Positions 10,951 to 23,836 of a DNA stretch of 64,000 bases are shown here, piece by piece. Source of the DNA: Gonocerus acuteangulatus (Eukaryota > Arthropoda > Insecta > Hemiptera > Coreidae); the NCBI GenBank assembly GCA_946811695.1, contig OX328125.1, positions 49,817,998 to 49,881,997 of the forward strand. Direction: 5' to 3'. The notes beneath the pieces were generated by a model. It worked only from the letters and a program-made list of their open reading frames with translations, was not told the origin of the DNA and ran no database searches. Position numbers and translations under genes: made by a program. The first letter of the stretch is position 1, and every line of letters starts with the position of its first letter.

Positions 10951-11479
10951 TTATGAATATAGGCAAAATCCGTATATTAGGAGTGCATACTCCTTAACGA
11001 AATTACTATTATTATAACTAATTTACCTGTAGCGGCTGTTACTTTTCCTGATAACTCAAAATGTTTACATCTCACATTTCAATAATTTCACTGTAACTAT
11101 TACGTTTAAAAAAAAGTATATTGAAAAAACATTAAATAACTCTTAAAAATGTAAAATTTCTAATATTTTATTAAATTTTGGGCCCAACGCACGACTGAAA
11201 GATATCAACTTATCCAAACCAAATTAAAACACAATTTTTTTAAGTTCTATTCGAAGACATTAAAAACTGTTATATTACGAAATCATCTAATTCAAAAATT
11301 GAAAAAAATAATCGGAAATATGAACTTTATTTCACATTTTGTGTAACTTTAGGGCCCATGCGCGAACGGAAGATTTCAGCCGATTTTGATATTTTTTTAT
11401 TATTTTTTATTGTCTATATAATTCGCAACTTTTCCGCACTACTACAACTTTAAAATAAAAAAAAAATAGGTTTTCCGGA

Positions 11480-11481
<2 letters not shown>

Positions 11482-11545
<64 letters not shown>
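11482..11545. repeat. (TA)n microsatellite, left of palindrome 1
   Basis: A pure TA tract directly abutting the first giant palindrome. Confidence 0.97.
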
Positions 11546-11550
<5 letters not shown>

Positions 11551-11854
11551 ATGTTTGGCGCAGGTCAAACAAATTGCACTCCTTTTTCTTTTCAACAACT
11601 TATCTACAACTTTATTATTGGCTTGCCGTACATGTTTCGTGGCCTTCATGCCACCTCCTCAGAGGCCATTAAATCCCCATGTGTGGTCCACTCGCCTCCC
11701 ACTCAGTCTTAATATGGATGGCGAGTGGACCACACATGGGGACTTAATGGCCCTGAGGAGGTGGCATGAAGGCCACGAAACATGTAGGGCAAGCTAATAA
11801 TAAAGTTGTAGATAAGAAAAAGGAGTACAATCTTTTTGACTCTATAATAATCAA

Positions 11855-11859
<5 letters not shown>
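11546..11859. mobile_element. Palindrome 1: foldback element in (TA)n
   Basis: Arms 11563-11696 and 11720-11845 are near-perfect inverted copies (about 95% apart from an 11-bp insertion in the left arm), with a 23-nt loop at 11697-11719. Shared blocks include GTGTGGTCCACTCGCC / GGCGAGTGGACCACAC and CATGTTTCGTGGCCTTCATG. (TA)n lies immediately outside both arms. The open frames over it (11555-11797 and 11744-11962) are products of the inverted repeat and not genes. It looks like a non-autonomous foldback or MITE that used a TA microsatellite as target. Confidence 0.85.

Positions 11860-11928
<69 letters not shown>
11860..11928. repeat. (TA)n microsatellite between two palindromes
   Basis: A pure TA tract of about 69 bp that separates palindrome 1 from palindrome 2. 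Confidence 0.97.
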
Positions 11929-13030
<1,102 letters not shown>

Positions 13031-13077
<47 letters not shown>

Positions 13078-13183
13078 CACGTATCTGACTGTTTGTCCGT
13101 ATGTCTGTTTGTTCCTTATACAAATCTACACCGTTTGACCGATTTTGACCAAACTTGGCACACAGGTAGGTCTTGATACGGGA
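13031..13183 (+). repeat. (TA)n plus dispersed-repeat 5' segment
   Basis: A TA tract (13031-13075) follows a TC dinucleotide and leads into TTTGTCCGTATGTCTGTTTG, a pattern common at the start of non-autonomous insect elements, Helitrons included. The block CACCGTTTGACCGATTTTGA..GATACGGGA (13129-13183) recurs in the same orientation at 14769-14823, on the other side of family X copy A. Confidence 0.55.
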
Positions 13184-13436
13184 AATCTCCTAAGCTAGTC
13201 AAAATAGTCAAATTTTAAAATTTGGTCAAAAGGTCAGAAGTTGTGTACAAGAAAAATTGGCTACACTGAACCATTCAGATTCTGATGGCCATTTTGAATA
13301 ATGTCTCAAATTTATTTGTTGAGGTTCTTGATAATTAGAATAACTCAAACTCACTGATGACTTTACATCATTATATAATCATGTAAAGCAGTTTATTTCG
13401 ATTTTAACAGTCACTTCCTAACTAAGGACGTGGCCT

Positions 13437-13573
13437 TTTAGCGCGGTTCCTCCCTCCCCCATAGGGAGGAACCCCGCTTATAGGGTTGATACAATGAAAC
13501 AATCCGGAAGTGCCGACTAGAAAATTTCGCGTTTCAGAACCCCTAGAGACCGAAAATAACGGTGGTTCAAATT

Positions 13574-13650
<77 letters not shown>

Positions 13651-14690
13651 CTGTTCGCTCTCAAGATAGAAGACGAATGGTCCGATTTTGATGAAATTTG
13701 GTACAAAAATCCTTCGTCCAATTTGAAAGGTCAAGTTCGTTAACCAGCAAAATCCGCCTACTGGAAGATGGCGTTTGGGGCGAAATTCGCGCAAAAAAAT
13801 AGTAACGCTTACGTTTTTGAGTTCATAAGCTTCTAAGTACTCGTTTTATATGATTCCTGGGCTAGGAGAACGAATGAAACCATTTTCAAGGCGATAGCTT
13901 TAACCGTTTTCGAGAAAATTGGAAAAATATTTTTTGAATACCGTTTTTGGTTTGGGTACTTAGAATCATGGGATTCAGTTGAAACATTTTCTGCATGTTG
14001 GAGTTTCATCAACACTAATATGTTGAAATTTTTGTTACGTTTAGAGTAAAGGAAGGGTTAGAATAAAATATTTTATTAACAGACAAAAAAAGTTTTGGTA
14101 ACTTTGTATAATTTCGTTAGTATCTCGGAAACCGTTGACAATCTTGTGAAGCGGAAGATTACCATTCGGAAGCTTACTAAATGCTCTACAAAAAAGGTTC
14201 TGAAGAAAGTTTTAATTAGGCGATGTCAATCGGAGAAAAAAGTGCTTAAAGCTTTAAATTAATTGATTTCGTTTATTCCAATGGTTCTTTTTGTCTGTTT
14301 TATTTCTTGTTATTTTTTAATTGCTTATAGTTGGATAATGTATTTGACAATAAAACTGGTTAAGTAAAATAACGAAAACAATTTATTGTTAGAAATATAG
14401 ATTTCCAAGATTCCAAGACCTTGTCACTAGCGGGTCTGTTTCTAGTGTAGCGGACCCTTCCAGGTAAGATTGTAAATCATGACCTTTCAAGACTTTACTA
14501 CTCACAGGAATGGCGTTAGTGACCTTAAGGGTTGACACGCCATTATAATAATTAATTTAAAAAAAAAGACTGGTGGAACCAAAATAATAACTGCTTCTAT
14601 TTTAATCTTTCCAAATTAGACTAGGGATATGAACGGAACCGCGCTAAGATGATGCAGTCCTGCGAGACGGACTTTTTTGATAAGAGCTGT
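13437..14690 (+). mobile_element. Family X repeat, copy A (unclassified)
   Basis: A long copy bounded by TTAGCGCGGTTCC (13438-13450) and its exact complement GGAACCGCGCTAA (14635-14647). The end AGATGATGCAGTCC..GGACTTTTTT follows to about 14680. It contains a TA tract (13576-13646), then GTCCGATTTTGATGAAATTT, GTTCGTTAACCAGCAAAATC, GGCGTTTGGGGCGAAATTCG and ACCGTTTTCGAG. Copy B (48880-49870) keeps this order. No coding capacity is seen. Inverted 13-bp ends would fit a DNA transposon, but no target duplication was found, so the class is open. Confidence 0.75.
13576..13646. repeat. (TA)n microsatellite inside family X copy A
   Basis: TA tract with a single T interruption near 13605, at the fixed internal position of family X. 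Confidence 0.95.
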
Positions 14691-14768
14691 CTACTCGCAG
14701 GCTGTGGTGCTGGCATCTGCCGGCTGCTTTATGAATTGCTCTGGTGCTGGCCTCTGTTGGCTGTTTCA

Positions 14769-14872
14769 CACCGTTTGACCGATTTTGACGTAACTGGGTA
14801 TACAGGTAGATCTTGATACGGGAAGAGTCATAGGCAGAAAGTAGGTGTAGCATGGCACACTGGGTAACAGCT
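14769..14872 (+). repeat. Second copy of the 55-bp block, with CTAG-type end
   Basis: 14769-14823 repeats 13129-13183 (CACCGTTTGACCGATTTTGA..GATACGGGA). It is followed by GGTAACAGCTAGTT, a Helitron-like CTAG/T terminus near 14868-14872. No terminal hairpin is evident, so assignment to Helitron is tentative. Confidence 0.4.
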
Positions 14873-15059
14873 AGTTACAAAGAAACCGAGGTCCCTCTGC
14901 AAACAATTCACGACTCCTTCAGAGTTTCCATCTCCGTTTTTCTTCTTTTTTTTCTTTTTTTTTTTTTTTTTACTACCTATCGAAAATTATAACCGTCCAA
15001 TGTTGTAATGATTTGATTCTTCTTTAATTACACGGTTTGTCATATTTAGCGACTAATGA

Positions 15060-15194
15060 AGAACACGGAGTCAGCACCTGAATGGGTGACCGACCACGTG
15101 CTGTTGGCATTATAAAAGGGTGGCAACCTATAGGTAGCCCGGCGCTAATAGCGAAATAGTTGATGCGCCGTTAAAAAAAAAAAAACAAAAAAAC
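15060..15194 (+). mobile_element. 5S rRNA-derived SINE
   Basis: GTCAGCACCTGAATGGGTGA followed by CGTGCTGTTGGCAT corresponds to the 3' half of 5S rRNA (C-box region and 3' end). The SINE body GGGTGGCAACCTATAGGTAG comes next. The tail hairpin CGGCGC..GCGCCG (15140-15170; loop TAATAGC..GTTGAT) and an A-rich end follow. Same tail class as the tRNA-headed SINEs, different head. Confidence 0.8.
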
Positions 15195-17539
15195 ACGGCA
15201 CGTTAGTTTATTTGCGAGAAACCTGTACACGAGGATTAAGATAACACTGAGAGATTGATAGATAAACATGCTTAATTTATCAATAAAATTGACAATAAAC
15301 CGTTTTTTAAGATTTCAAGCGAACTTTTTTCTCTCACTAAAATTGGTTCAATATTAAAAAAAAAATGACTTTACACAAAAACAATATTAGAGAAAATTAC
15401 ACTAAAAAAAAAACCCTCGACTCATATACACGTAATAAAGTTATAACACAATATTCTTTAGACTTTTACGTTTATAATTAGTGTAATTTATTGATCTAAT
15501 ACCGTAGTCAACTATTTCCCATATATATATATGAATGACGGCTAAGTTCACAACCTTTAAAAAAACATGTCTGCTACATAGTATATAAATGTGAATACGA
15601 CGAGCATTTGGTCTATTTGAGTCCACCTAGGTAAATTTCCAATAAATCTTAAACATTTATTTTGCAATATGTGCAGTTGTTTAAAGTCTGTACGGCAATT
15701 GTAGGACCATATTGGAGAGGCTTATTAAATAATTGATCTAATACATAAAAATAAATAAAAGAGTTGCTGTTTAAACTTGAGGAACAATGTTTGTAAGGCT
15801 CCTGTAGCTTTGTTTACTTGACTCTTGAAGTAAGTGGGCGCCGAGATATTTTACAGATTTTGAACAGTATAAAGATATCACCCTGAATGTATTAGGAATA
15901 TGAAGAACTGAGGAAATGAGAAAACTAGTAAAATATGTAATTATAAGACATTCAAATGACGATGAAGTGCTTGCAATTTCGAAAATCAATCAGCCATAGA
16001 ATCGATGCAATTCTCAGAACCACTTCTAGATCGTTATTACCGAAGGACCGGAACTCGCTTCTGCTCGGTCACGTTTGGTCCCATGTCAAACGGTATTTTG
16101 AATCAAAATTACTCCCATGACTGGATGATTAATGGTCCAGTGAATGGGTGGATGTAATCAAAACGCATTCAGTTAGGGAGAAATATACGCCGGGAGTCAC
16201 GGAGTCGTTAATCAGAGGGATTTATCGACGGCTTAGCTTATGGTTTTAACTGTTAAAGTACTGTCTATCCGCTAGAATATTGTTTCGATGAGGTATTAAG
16301 TAAAATCCCATTTCATCCACCGGCCGAAACTTACTTCAGTAATGATAAATTGCATTATCATTTCCAGTAAGCCCAACTTGGAGATTCATACGAACTATGA
16401 GTTTTTCATTTGCATATTTTAATATTAAAATCTGGTATGTGAATTACATGCCTAATAGTGGCTGTTGGTCGTGACGGTTTCCTAATGTAATGTCTTCCAT
16501 TTTCTGAGGCTATTTACACTACCTGCCTACATTTAAAATCAACCAAACATACATTATATTATTTAAATTATTCATATTATCAAGTGGTTTGAATAACTTA
16601 AACGTATAATTTTTCTCAAAAATTACGGACGATAAGAAGAGATTGCTTTCGTATTTGACCCAGTCTTTTCTCACATTAATACTTAATGGATAGCAAACAA
16701 AGACACACACTTGTCCAAGTGGTAATGAGACCCTGACACAAACTGATAGAATTCAGTCTGCGCAAAGGGATTTCTTACAACCTGACATCCGAACAGAACC
16801 GACAAAATGCTAAACTATTTTTATGCACTACAAATAAAAAATAATTTGTAAACTTAATTCATTTTTAAATAACTGAATTTTTTTTTATTTATGTACTGTA
16901 TTTTCAAAAAAGGCTGTACGAATTGTGTACAATTATGGAGAAAAAATGAAAAACTGTTCATCTCATTGAAACATTAAGTATTCTCTTTGTAAATTAAGAT
17001 ATTACAGTGCATACCGCATAATATTTTTAATTTATAAATTCTGAATTCAGGTAATTCTATATATTTTGAGCGATTGGTCAATTCATTTTTCTTAAGGGTT
17101 TATACTACCTTGTAACTTTTTTTACCATTTTCTTTTCTACGGGCTTAAATGCTTCCTTAATAATGAAAAATTATAACCAAGAGTGTTTATGTACCGGAAC
17201 AGATTTTAAATATGTCAAATATTAAATTTTTCAACTTAAGACCCAATACATTTCAAAATTAAACCCATTTTTTTTTTAATCTTTATTACAAGAAATTATG
17301 AAACAAAATTTAAAAAAAAATTAACTTTTTGGTACATTGAACTTAATAGTCGGTTTTATCAAAATTATGTTTTTCAAATCGGGCTTGCGCTTTCAATTTT
17401 CAATAATCACCGGATGAACTTCAAATTTTATCTGCAGATTCCTAATGATTATTGCTAGTAAAGTACGTAAGATACTATATTCCCATATAATTATTTCTGA
17501 TTTTTTTTTATTCTTTACGTCATTTATTGAATACAGTTT

Positions 17540-17540
<1 letters not shown>
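15195..17540. other. AT-rich DNA, no gene seen
   Basis: Minus-strand frames of 60-72 codons (15441-15626, 15771-15989, 16519-16710) show no domains. Nothing else was recognised. Confidence 0.5.

Positions 17541-17603
<63 letters not shown>
17541..17603. repeat. (CA)n(TA)n microsatellite
   Basis: Short CA run (17541-17550) passing into a TA tract to about 17603. Confidence 0.95.
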
Positions 17604-17608
<5 letters not shown>

Positions 17609-18369
17609 TATAAATCGGCCTACAAAAATGTTCAAAATGAGGCTCAAAATACCTTCACTATATAAGCAAGAATCCTCCTGCTGACAGAAAATGTTTTAAA
17701 TATCCCGAAAATGTGTGTACTGGAAGGTAATCATGCCTAACTAATTTTCTACAAAATGGGTTTAACGTAAATTTACATACAGTCTTTATAGTTATAGGAA
17801 GTAACTTGGAGAAAATGTTGCTTAAAGTTTGATTTTGAAATATTGATTTCGCTCAATTAAGAGTTTCTGAAATCACACTAGACATTAGCACTGTACGGAA
17901 ACGTGCTTTGATGACCAAGTTAAGCGAGAGTCCAACCTCTTTGAATAACCATCACACAAAACAAATAATGCAATTTATCAAAAAGCTTAGTGAAAAAGCG
18001 ACAAATCCTGATGTAGGCCGAGGAGAGAGTTCATGGATTCCGGTCAGTAGTGGAGGGGCTGGGACCTACAATTAATTCTAATATACGATATAATCGATGT
18101 TGGGAATCGATAGAGCAAATATCTTCCACGTCAATTATATCGTAGCCAGCGGCGGCTCGTCCTGATCACTCGCCCTCCGTGTGAGAGACAATTAGGATGG
18201 GAACAGAGCCGAGGAAAGTACGTGTGTACATACTACCGGAGCAAGGCCGAAGTACTATTTATTCTTACAGTCGCATATTTAATGCTTCAAGTACGGAAGT
18301 GCTATACTCTGAGCAGATTTTAGTCTGGGGAGATGTTGCGCCTCTTATAGACCCGTCCTCTCATTGATA
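17604..18369. other. No gene seen
   Basis: The sequence CCAGCGGCGGCTCGTCC (about 18147-18163) resembles the ends of some hAT elements, but no partner end was found. Confidence 0.4.
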
Positions 18370-18732
18370 AATGGAGGGATCAGAGCACATCTAGACCAAG
18401 TCCATTTTTGACAAATGTTTTTGTAATGGGATTGAAGAGTATTACTAAATGGCTCTTTTCGGTGCTACTGGAGACCAAGTCCTAACTTCATTATTTTGCC
18501 ACATTTAGAAGTCATTCTCTTTTTTTTTTTTTTGAGACCATGAGTAAGCCAAGTTCAAGTTGTAACTATTTTATGAACAAGGCTATACATAAATAATATC
18601 AGTGTTTAATTTAAAATCTTTTTAAGACTTAAACTAGTCAATAGGAATTATACAACGTCTCTGCAATTAATACTCATTTTCTGAAAAATGTATAACATGG
18701 ACTTGGTCCAGTTGTGCTCTGAACCCTCCAAA
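18370..18732. mobile_element. 363-bp inverted-repeat element (MITE-like)
   Basis: Outer arms of about 37 bp match inverted: AATGGAGGGATCAGAGCACA..ACCAAGTCCAT at the left (18370-18410) and its complement at the right (about 18696-18732), with few mismatches. There is no coding potential. A target duplication could not be set with confidence. Confidence 0.6.
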
Positions 18733-19048
18733 TGCCATATACTGTTTTTTTTATTTGTCAATTTTATCTGGCCACATGTGTTAGAGCTGTCGAAATTTGG
18801 CACATTTCCACAATAGATATTTTTAAATGCCTCCGGTATATTCCATCATTAATACTTGAACACTGCCATTACTGTCTTGGTGATATAAACTAAACATTTT
18901 TTTAAGAAGTCAAGGAATGATTGGGATTCGGCTAAGAGAAAACGTCAAATTTTCAGAAAACATTTTTTTTTTGAACTCTTCGGCATACTCCTTGTAGGCC
19001 TTCTTCAGCAATAAATGCCTAGGCGATGGAGGATGACTACGATACCTT

Positions 19049-19091
19049 TTAGGAGACCATGGATAAGTAACACTTATCCATGGTCTCCTAA
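19049..19091. repeat. Perfect 20-bp inverted repeat with 3-nt loop
   Basis: TTAGGAGACCATGGATAAGT (19049-19068), loop AAC, then its exact complement (19072-19091). The inner arms are GC-richer than the surroundings. Possibilities are a snap-back synthesis product, a MITE relic or a structured RNA element. No poly-T terminator or promoter accompanies it. Confidence 0.9.
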
Positions 19092-22000
19092 CAGCAATTG
19101 TTATTGAAACTGATTGTTTAAAATTATTTACCTGTTATTTAAGTATTGCAAGTCGAAGATTACTCTTGCTTGTTGATGTTTAAATCGCGAGCACTCTATG
19201 AGGAGACGTTTTAGTACTATTTTGCGTAATAGTATAGACGTCAATGGAAGTAAGGAAAGTAAGGTTACTTGGCTTGCTTAAGAAACAGATACTACTGTAC
19301 GGTCAACCCCACCGAGTTCCTGGAGAATATTTTTTTTGTTATTCGTCTAATAAGGAAATGAAAAAAAAAAATAGAATGTGTTAAACAGCCAAACATTTCA
19401 GGAGAGAAAACTCTCTTAAATAAAAACAAGGAAAAAGGTAAAACATTATATAGGTTTGGACAGTAGCTAGTGAAGAGCTCATGTTTTATTAAATGTATAA
19501 AGATGCTAACAACACAAATTTACAACCGAAGCAACAAACTATTGACAGCATAATGATCCTCCAGAACGTTTTGATTATAGGTTGTATCTATTATAGAAAT
19601 CAATAAAGAATGGCAGAGAGGTGTCACATTTTTTTAAGACTCGCCGTTAGGAAATAACATTATCTAACCATAGTTTAACTTTTTTAGCCTTATTGGCTCA
19701 AAAATAATGACAGGAAAAGTGTTAAAAACCACAAAAAACTCCAACTGATACTACGTCAACCAAAAGATACACATTATGCCGAAGTGGTTTTCTTCATTTA
19801 ACATTAATTCTAATAAATGGTACAGCAGGACCACACGTAATGGAATTAAGCTTATGGAATTAACACGCCATCATTAATTCGTGTTGGCAATTTTCAATGA
19901 CAAGATGATTATAAAGTAGTCATTGAAATTTAATGTTATGTTAGAGGTTGGTTATAATATAAACTACCTACCGAAAATACAAAGACACGCTATTAATACG
20001 TAAAATACGAACACTGATTCACACAAGTTTTTATCATTGATATTTGTATGACCTACGGTTTCGAAATAGTCGCCATTTCTAAGGCCTGTGGTTTGCATAA
20101 GGCCGCATCGGTAGAGTTGATATTTCTTGTAGGTGGTAAGGCTTCTGTCTCCACCGTCCACATTCTTTGAGTTACACCAATTTGTCTAACGCCTCTCTTC
20201 TAAAGAGAATCTTGTTGTTTCGTCAAAATCCCTCGAGATATTGAATATGAAGAAGAAAAGTGGATAAATAATTTAAAAACGAGAAAAAATATAGGATAAT
20301 TGGCAATTTTCCTAGGAAGATTAAATCAAATTATTTGATAATTACTTTATGACGAAAAGGGAAAAATAATCAGAATTAAATGAACAATGCAGGAATAAAT
20401 TAAAATGACACAATTATAATGAATACTAGTTTAAAAATAATAAAATGAGAAAAAATATCATGAAATAATAATTTTAACGAATAACAGTTTAAAAAGTAAT
20501 TGCAATTTAACATTTCGAGTACATGTTCTAAATTTCGAGTGTGGGTAGGTCTACAATAATATTATTGCATTGTCCCCAAAGATTATTGAAGAGCCAATCA
20601 AATAGATATTCTGAGGTAAGTGTAGTTCACATTTAATAATAATATGATCCACTGTCAATAGCTCTGCATAAAGGTGGATAATGGTTAAGGAAAAGGTGCG
20701 CATGACCAATTTATTGATAAAAAGTATACTCTTATAAAAATCGAAGTAATCATGCGCATGGAAAAATCTGTTTACTACTTAAAATAATACTAATTTTCGA
20801 AGTTTAATAGGACCCCATTTATTTTTAGTAATTTATTAAAACCCAAGTATTCCCAGTGGCAATTTTTCCCTATCTGAAAACTCATTAATTCGGACAGATA
20901 GTTAATTCTTCAGAGGACCTAGTAAACGAATGGAACGTAGCGGAATAAGTACTCAGCCGACAGATCAGTCCGTGAAGCTGGGTGTAGGCCACCTGCTGAG
21001 AAGGTGTCTGACCAGTCTCATACAATATATCTCCGCTATCAACACCGGATCAAAATCAGCAACATGGTCTCTCTAAGTCCTTTATAGTTTAGACCTTTTT
21101 GATCCGAGCCATCTAACAGGAGAAAAAATATCTGCGTAAAACTAACTGACTTTTTATGCCAATGGCGCAGTTAACACGGCACGAATTTTAGTAAAACTGG
21201 AAATTTATGTACACACGAACATTAAGGCGTCGCTGTTTTGGCAAGGGATGAAGAAATATTCTTCATTTTGTTTTCCTTTGGAGGCAGTTTATTTCTCAGC
21301 CCAATATGTTTTACGTGTTTGTCGTTCTCCCATCCGAATTGTAAAAGAATTTCACGACGTAGTACAACTATTTTCTAAATCTTTATTTTTTAGAATAATT
21401 AACGTGTCATGTTGATAAATGCCGTAGAGCGTGCGTTGCTAATTACTGTGCTCCATATCGCAGCATTTTAAGTCAATCCACTCAAAGCAGTCGAAGGGTC
21501 AAATAATATTATCTATTTGATCCTTATCTCATTTATTTGAAGCCTACTACGATTAAAATGCAATGCTCTACTGTTTAATACAATGAAAGACGTTGTTCGA
21601 CGTAAATGATTTAATATTCGAATAATGTGTAACGTTGCTCTAACAATAAAACATGTACTGACAGCCTCTGAAAGCAAAATAATTTATTTACCTCACAAGA
21701 CTTGAAAACACTTTTGCATTAACAATAGACTAAATACACTTCTATTAATTCGGTTCTCTAGATGTAAGTGCAAAAAGCATTTATATCAACGATTTTTGTG
21801 GCACAATATAATTACGTTAATGAACTGTTGGTGTATTCTTCTGCGGTCATTTTTAGTGTAATTCTGAAATTAGAGTGCTCAGGACAGCGCCGCAAAAGAC
21901 GTTCCAGATCTTCTTCCTCCAGTCCAATGTTAATGCATAATTCGGAAGTTTGTATTTTGTACCTTCGTCGGCGGATGCAGATGTAAAAGGTCTTCTTGAT

Positions 22001-23227
22001 TGCTAATCTTAATTGACAGATCGGTGTTTATTTACATCCATCTTTGTTTGTAAGTAACTATTATGGGTATGAATTTTGTTGTATATGGTACAGTAGGCAG
22101 TTTTGCTGATGTAGTCCAAGTCTTTTTTAATCAACTTTTCCTTTATTTTTGTGGTTATTTGTTGAGATAATGTAAGATTTGGGGTTTGAGCTGCGAAATT
22201 ATCCATTTGTAGGAAGCATTTTAGGTTCGTCGTCGAGTTTTGTGAGGTTATATTGTAGGGCTTTGAGCCCAGAGATAGACGTGGCCTAAAACCAAGAGGA
22301 ATTATGGGCAAAACAAGTTGTCGCACCGATTGGCACGATCGGAAGGAATAGTTCATATAAATCCAAGAGAGATAAATATGAATTATCATAAATATGCATA
22401 TATCATCGAGGCTAGAGTTCTTTATCATCTATCCCGCCTATTAGTTGGCCGACGTAATGGAATAGCAGGGTGGGCATAGTAATCTTCCCGCGCTAAATCA
22501 TGCCTCATCAGCTGAGTCTTCTCTTTTCAAACTATATCACAAGATCGGATTCCCTAAGCTCTCATTATTAATGGCCAAGATTTGAATTGACCAATGAAAA
22601 ACAATGATATAAAAATATTATTCGCCTATTGAGCAGTTCAGGACAAAAATCTATTAAGAGGTAATAATTGTGCAATCAAAATCAAAGTAATTTTCTTGAA
22701 TTTATAAATAACCAATAAATCAATATTTTTAGTTTTTTAGATCAAACGTTTTATATAGGATGTCCTGTAACAGGCCACGAGGCCTTACAGGGGGTTTTGG
22801 AAATGTTAAAGTATTAAAAAAAAATAAGTTTCAATTATTTGAACAAAAAATGGTGAACGGAAGCACTCTTTTTTCACGGGCGATAGTCTGCAGGCGGCAA
22901 TTTTTATTCAAGAACAAAAAACTAAACTTATTTCGAAAGAAGAAGGTTAAATCTAGTAAAGCAAGTAGAAGTTTTAAGAAAATTTTTTCGAAAATGCCGA
23001 GCAATTATTCAGTTTCCATTAAAAAGTCCGTCGAAAATCGGTCATAAAATCGTTATAATTCAATGAATCGAGAAAAAAAACTAGGACAATCATAGTTTTG
23101 AGAAAACGACTTTAAAGTTTAATGTTTTGAAATGTTTATTTTTTCGTATTTAATTTTTTCAAATTTTTTTGTAATAAATATTAAAAGAATGGGTTTTAAT
23201 TTTGAAATGTTTTGAAGGAGGACCAAA
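19092..23227. other. AT-rich DNA, unrecognised small ORFs only
   Basis: Frames at 19964-20161 (minus), 21768-21986 (plus), 22009-22428 (minus, 139 codons) and 22760-23047 (plus) carry no motif I recognise. The 139-codon frame starts in hydrophobic low-complexity sequence and has no splice or promoter context that I can support. 22757-22800 (GGATGTCCTGTAAC) resembles the terminus of elements such as the foldback at 55009 (CAGGGTGTCCCGTAA). Confidence 0.4.
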
Positions 23228-23345
23228 AAAGTCCGACTCGCAGGAACTGCAGCATCTTAGCGCGGTTCCGTTCATGTCCCTAGTGCCATTTGATAAGCTT
23301 AGAAAAGAAATAAACTTATTTTTTTTATATATCTCGTGAAAATTG
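23228..23345 (-). repeat. Family X terminal fragment
   Basis: Reverse complement of the family X end: AAAAAAGTCCGACTCGCAGG, then CTTAGCGCGGTTCCGTTCAT. Only the end is present. Confidence 0.65.
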
Positions 23346-23519
23346 ACAAAATCCTCTCGAACATCTCGAATAAAAGTGATATTAAGGCGTCAGGGACACC
23401 GACAGTAACTAACTTTTACACAGAAGCGGAAATTACACAATCCGGCTCTCATTCTAAAGCAAAGCTCTATAAATCAATACAAAATATGCCTAATAAAGCC
23501 TTTCTAGAGGATACAGAAG

Positions 23520-23836
23520 CATGGGCATATATGAGGGGGGGGGCTGAGGGGGCTGCAGCCCCTCCCGAAATTTTGAATTGATGATAAAAACTTCTCGTAA
23601 AACCCTTAAAAATAAATTAAATAAGATCACTTAGTTCATAAAATATATTTTATTTTACGTGTAATAGCGTTTTAAAGGTGCCAATGACCAAAGCAGTCGA
23701 GGCACCCAAATAATAAATAAAAAAAAAAATAGCGTTTTAGTTGCCTAAAACTATTCCAAGCTCTAAATATTTAGTATTCCATACCCTGGAAATGGTCTCA
23801 GCCCCCCCCCCGAAATTGTTTTTATATACGCCCATG
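23520..23836. mobile_element. hAT-like MITE with 8-bp duplication
   Basis: Terminal inverted repeats begin CATGGGCATATAT (left) and CATGGGCGTATATA (right, complemented), each leading to a G-run and GGCTGAG. A perfect 8-bp duplication TACAGAAG flanks it (23512-23519 and 23837-23844). An 8-bp duplication with short TIRs is the hAT signature. The duplication lacks T at position 2 of the usual nTnnnnAn. The element encodes nothing and is non-autonomous. It carries a 53-bp retroposon at 23675. Confidence 0.8.
23675..23727 (+). mobile_element. 53-bp tail-only retroposon
   Basis: Flanked by a perfect 12-bp duplication AATAGCGTTTTA (23663-23674 and 23728-23739). The insert is only the tail hairpin GGTGC..GCACC (23677-23706; loop CAATGACC..CAGTCGAG) plus an A-rich end. 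It lies inside the hAT-like MITE, which dates it as younger than the MITE. Confidence 0.85.

Larger units (their letters stand above)
8732..11462. mobile_element. 2.7-kb element or pair bounded by long inverted repeats
   Basis: About 280 bp at 8732-9008 recurs inverted at 11178-11462 with roughly 85-90% identity. Shared blocks include GTTGTAGTAGTGC, AAAAGTTGCGAATTATATAG, GAAATCTTCCGTTC, GGGCCCTAAAGTTA and TTTGGATAAGTTGATATCTT. It may be one transposon with long terminal inverted repeats or two inverted copies of a dispersed repeat. No clean duplication could be set because the arms fade into A/T-rich ends. The interior holds a Helitron relic (10500-10950) and two small unrecognised frames (9098-9325, 10099-10296). 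Confidence 0.55.

Noticed and set aside
18147..18163. hAT terminus CCAGCGGCGGCTCGTCC
   Set aside because: No inverted partner and no 8-bp duplication in the window.
22009..22428. 139-codon minus-strand gene
   Set aside because: No motif, no homology that I recognise, and no promoter, splice or poly(A) context. Kept only as an unannotated frame.
22760..23047. Small basic protein gene
   Set aside because: Lysine-rich translation of AT-rich repeat DNA that starts in a transposon-end-like sequence (GGATGTCCTGTAAC).
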